The notes beneath the pieces were generated by a model. It saw only the letters and a program-made list of their open reading frames with translations. It made no database searches and was not told where the DNA came from. The position numbers and the translations under genes are program-made. DNA of 24,875 bases from an uncultured Dermabacteraceae bacterium (GTDB lineage: Bacteria; Actinomycetota; Actinomycetes; Actinomycetales; Dermabacteraceae). Positions 23,618-24,875 of the stretch are shown one piece after another (position 1 is the first letter of the stretch; each line of letters starts with the position of its first letter). The DNA lies in the NCBI GenBank assembly GCA_946223075.1, contig CAMILZ010000028.1:1-24875 (forward strand), given 5' to 3'.

Positions 23618-24875
23618 ATGATCACCCGCAGGAATCTCATTGCCACCGGTGCCCTCGGGGCAGCTAGCGTCGGCCTCGCCGCATGCGGAAACTCGGGCGG
23701 TTCCTCCACCGATCCCACCGATAAAAAGGCGAACGGTGACAAGACCGTCACCCTGTGGATCATGGAGGGCACGAACGCCAAGTCCGACGAATACGTGAAG
23801 GCTCTTCAAGAAGAGTTCAAGAACAAGACCGGCGCCACCCTCAAGGTTGAGGTTCAGCCCTGGGACGGCGCGCACGACAAGTTCGTGACCGCAATGGCCG
23901 GCGGAACCGGGCCCGACGTCGCCGAGGTGGGCACAACCTGGACCCCCGAGTTCGCCGATGCCGGTGGCCTCGACGACCTCACTGACGACGTGAAGGAGGC
24001 CGGGCTCGAGGCCGATCTCGTCGACGCGCTCAAGGAGGCCGGGACCCTCGACGGCAAGCTCTACGGCATGCCGTGGTACGCGGGCATTCGCTCGATCCTC
24101 GCGAACACCGAGATTCTCGAAGCGGCTGGCGTGAACTCGCAGCCGCAGTCGTGGGATGACCTCCTCGCCATGATCGAAAAACTCAAGACCTCAAACCCCG
24201 ACGTGATCCCCTTCCCCGTCAACGGCGGCTCGCTCTTCGCCCTCATCCCGTTCATCTGGGGCGCGGGCGGCGAAATCGCCGAGGGCTCCGGCGATAAGTG
24301 GAAGGCCACGATCAACGAAGCCCCCGCGGTCGAAGGTCTCACGTGGTACACGGACCTCGCCCTCAAGCACGATTCTTCGACTCAGGCTGCTTCGACCTGG
24401 AAGGAAACCGATTCCCTCAAGCAGTTCCAAGAGGGGAAGGTCGCAATGTTCATCACCGGCTCGTGGGTGCCCGCAACCGTGAAGGCGAGCGATGTAGAGC
24501 TCTTCGATAAACTCACGGCCTTCACGATTCCCGCGAAAGATTCGGCAATCGCCCCGAGCTTCGTGGGCGGCTCGCACCTGTGCCGTTTCACCGACTCCGA
24601 AGAGCCCGAGCTCGCATTCGAGCTCATCAAGCTCATGGCGACCGGTGATTTCGCGAACCGCTGGAGCGAAGACACCAACTACTTCCCCGGTACGAAGTCG
24701 GCACTTGACGAGACGATCAAGAACGGAAGCGAGCTCACGAAAGTGTTCGCCTCGCAGATGACAGAAGCCGGGAAGTCGGTTCCCGTGACCCCTATGTGGG
24801 GCCAGATCGAGGGGAAGAAGACCCTCCCGAACCTCCTGAGCAACGTGCTCGCGGGAGGCCAGGACCCGCAGGGGG
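23618..24875 (+). CDS. Sugar ABC-importer solute-binding lipoprotein, 3' end outside window (possible Tat substrate)
   Basis: 419 codons are visible and the frame is still open at the window edge. The signal MITRRNLIATGALGAASVGLAACGNSGG has a lipobox (GLAAC, Cys23) and a twin-arginine TRRNLI just before the hydrophobic stretch. The mature part is a family-1 (MalE-like) extracellular binding protein: VTLWIMEGTNAKSDEYVKALQEEF, then GPDVAEVGTTWTPEFADAGGL, GKLYGMPWYAGIRSILANTEIL and FQEGKVAMFITGSW, which closes the hinge. Such proteins bind mono- or oligosaccharides. AAAGGAG lies before the ATG. Divergence from a NagK-like kinase suggests amino sugars or chitobiose. The permease genes are expected downstream. 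Confidence 0.93.
   Translation, partial: MITRRNLIATGALGAASVGLAACGNSGGSSTDPTDKKANGDKTVTLWIMEGTNAKSDEYVKALQEEFKNKTGATLKVEVQPWDGAHDKFVTAMAGGTGPDVAEVGTTWTPEFADAGGLDDLTDDVKEAGLEADLVDALKEAGTLDGKLYGMPWYAGIRSILANTEILEAAGVNSQPQSWDDLLAMIEKLKTSNPDVIPFPVNGGSLFALIPFIWGAGGEIAEGSGDKWKATINEAPAVEGLTWYTDLALKHDSSTQAASTWKETDSLKQFQEGKVAMFITGSWVPATVKASDVELFDKLTAFTIPAKDSAIAPSFVGGSHLCRFTDSEEPELAFELIKLMATGDFANRWSEDTNYFPGTKSALDETIKNGSELTKVFASQMTEAGKSVPVTPMWGQIEGKKTLPNLLSNVLAGGQDPQG

Overview
This window is GC-rich, densely packed DNA from an actinobacterium. The evidence is the dnaK-grpE-dnaJ-hspR order with a MerR-type HspR, a HAIR-like operator, GTG starts, GTGA/ATGA overlaps and TANNNT -10 boxes. Gene content suggests Micrococcales, perhaps the Dermabacter/Brachybacterium group, but that placement is an impression from gene content and is not demonstrated. 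There are no rRNA, tRNA, insertion-sequence or CRISPR features. It reads as ordinary chromosome with some accessory features.

Layout. (1) 1-4420: the 3' end of a glycosyltransferase gene converges on the minus-strand heat-shock operon dnaK-grpE-dnaJ-hspR, which has a candidate HspR operator upstream of dnaK and large intercistronic hairpins between grpE and dnaJ. (2) 4584-5135: an Ogt-type DNA alkyltransferase. (3) 8665-5205, minus strand: a cystathionine synthase/lyase gene heading an operon with a polar amino-acid ABC importer (lipoprotein, permease, ATPase), probably for a sulfur amino acid. (4) 8945-12234: a MacB/LolD-type ATPase plus an 855-residue FtsX-fold permease. (5) 12411-15724: a DraG-type ADP-ribosylglycohydrolase, a divergent membrane protein of unknown function and a YeiH-family anion exporter. 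Related 61-bp intergenic elements lie at two convergent gene junctions here. (6) 15861-18446: an M13 metallopeptidase followed by a small membrane protein. (7) 18477-22463: a TPP riboswitch controlling an overlapping operon of two tandem YkoE substrate-binding subunits, a single 721-residue polypeptide carrying both ECF ATPase domains and the EcfT membrane domain, and a small ankyrin protein. (8) 22451-24875: a BadF/NagK-type sugar kinase divergent from a sugar-ABC solute-binding lipoprotein that runs off the window.

How they work together. The heat-shock genes form a self-regulated chaperone circuit. The metB-type gene and its importer probably handle sulfur amino-acid supply. The riboswitch operon is a vitamin B1 or B1-precursor importer whose energising module is fused into one chain but is served by two substrate-binding paralogs; this is the most distinctive feature of the window. 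The kinase and binding protein look like one side of an amino-sugar or oligosaccharide uptake locus.

Also of note are a recurring motif resembling AASCGTCGGAC, often close to gene ends; a probable leaderless yeiH transcript; paired TGTGCACA palindromes between the ADP-ribosylhydrolase and the membrane-protein gene; and an SD-masking hairpin in the TPP leader. All alignments and motif counts were done by eye.
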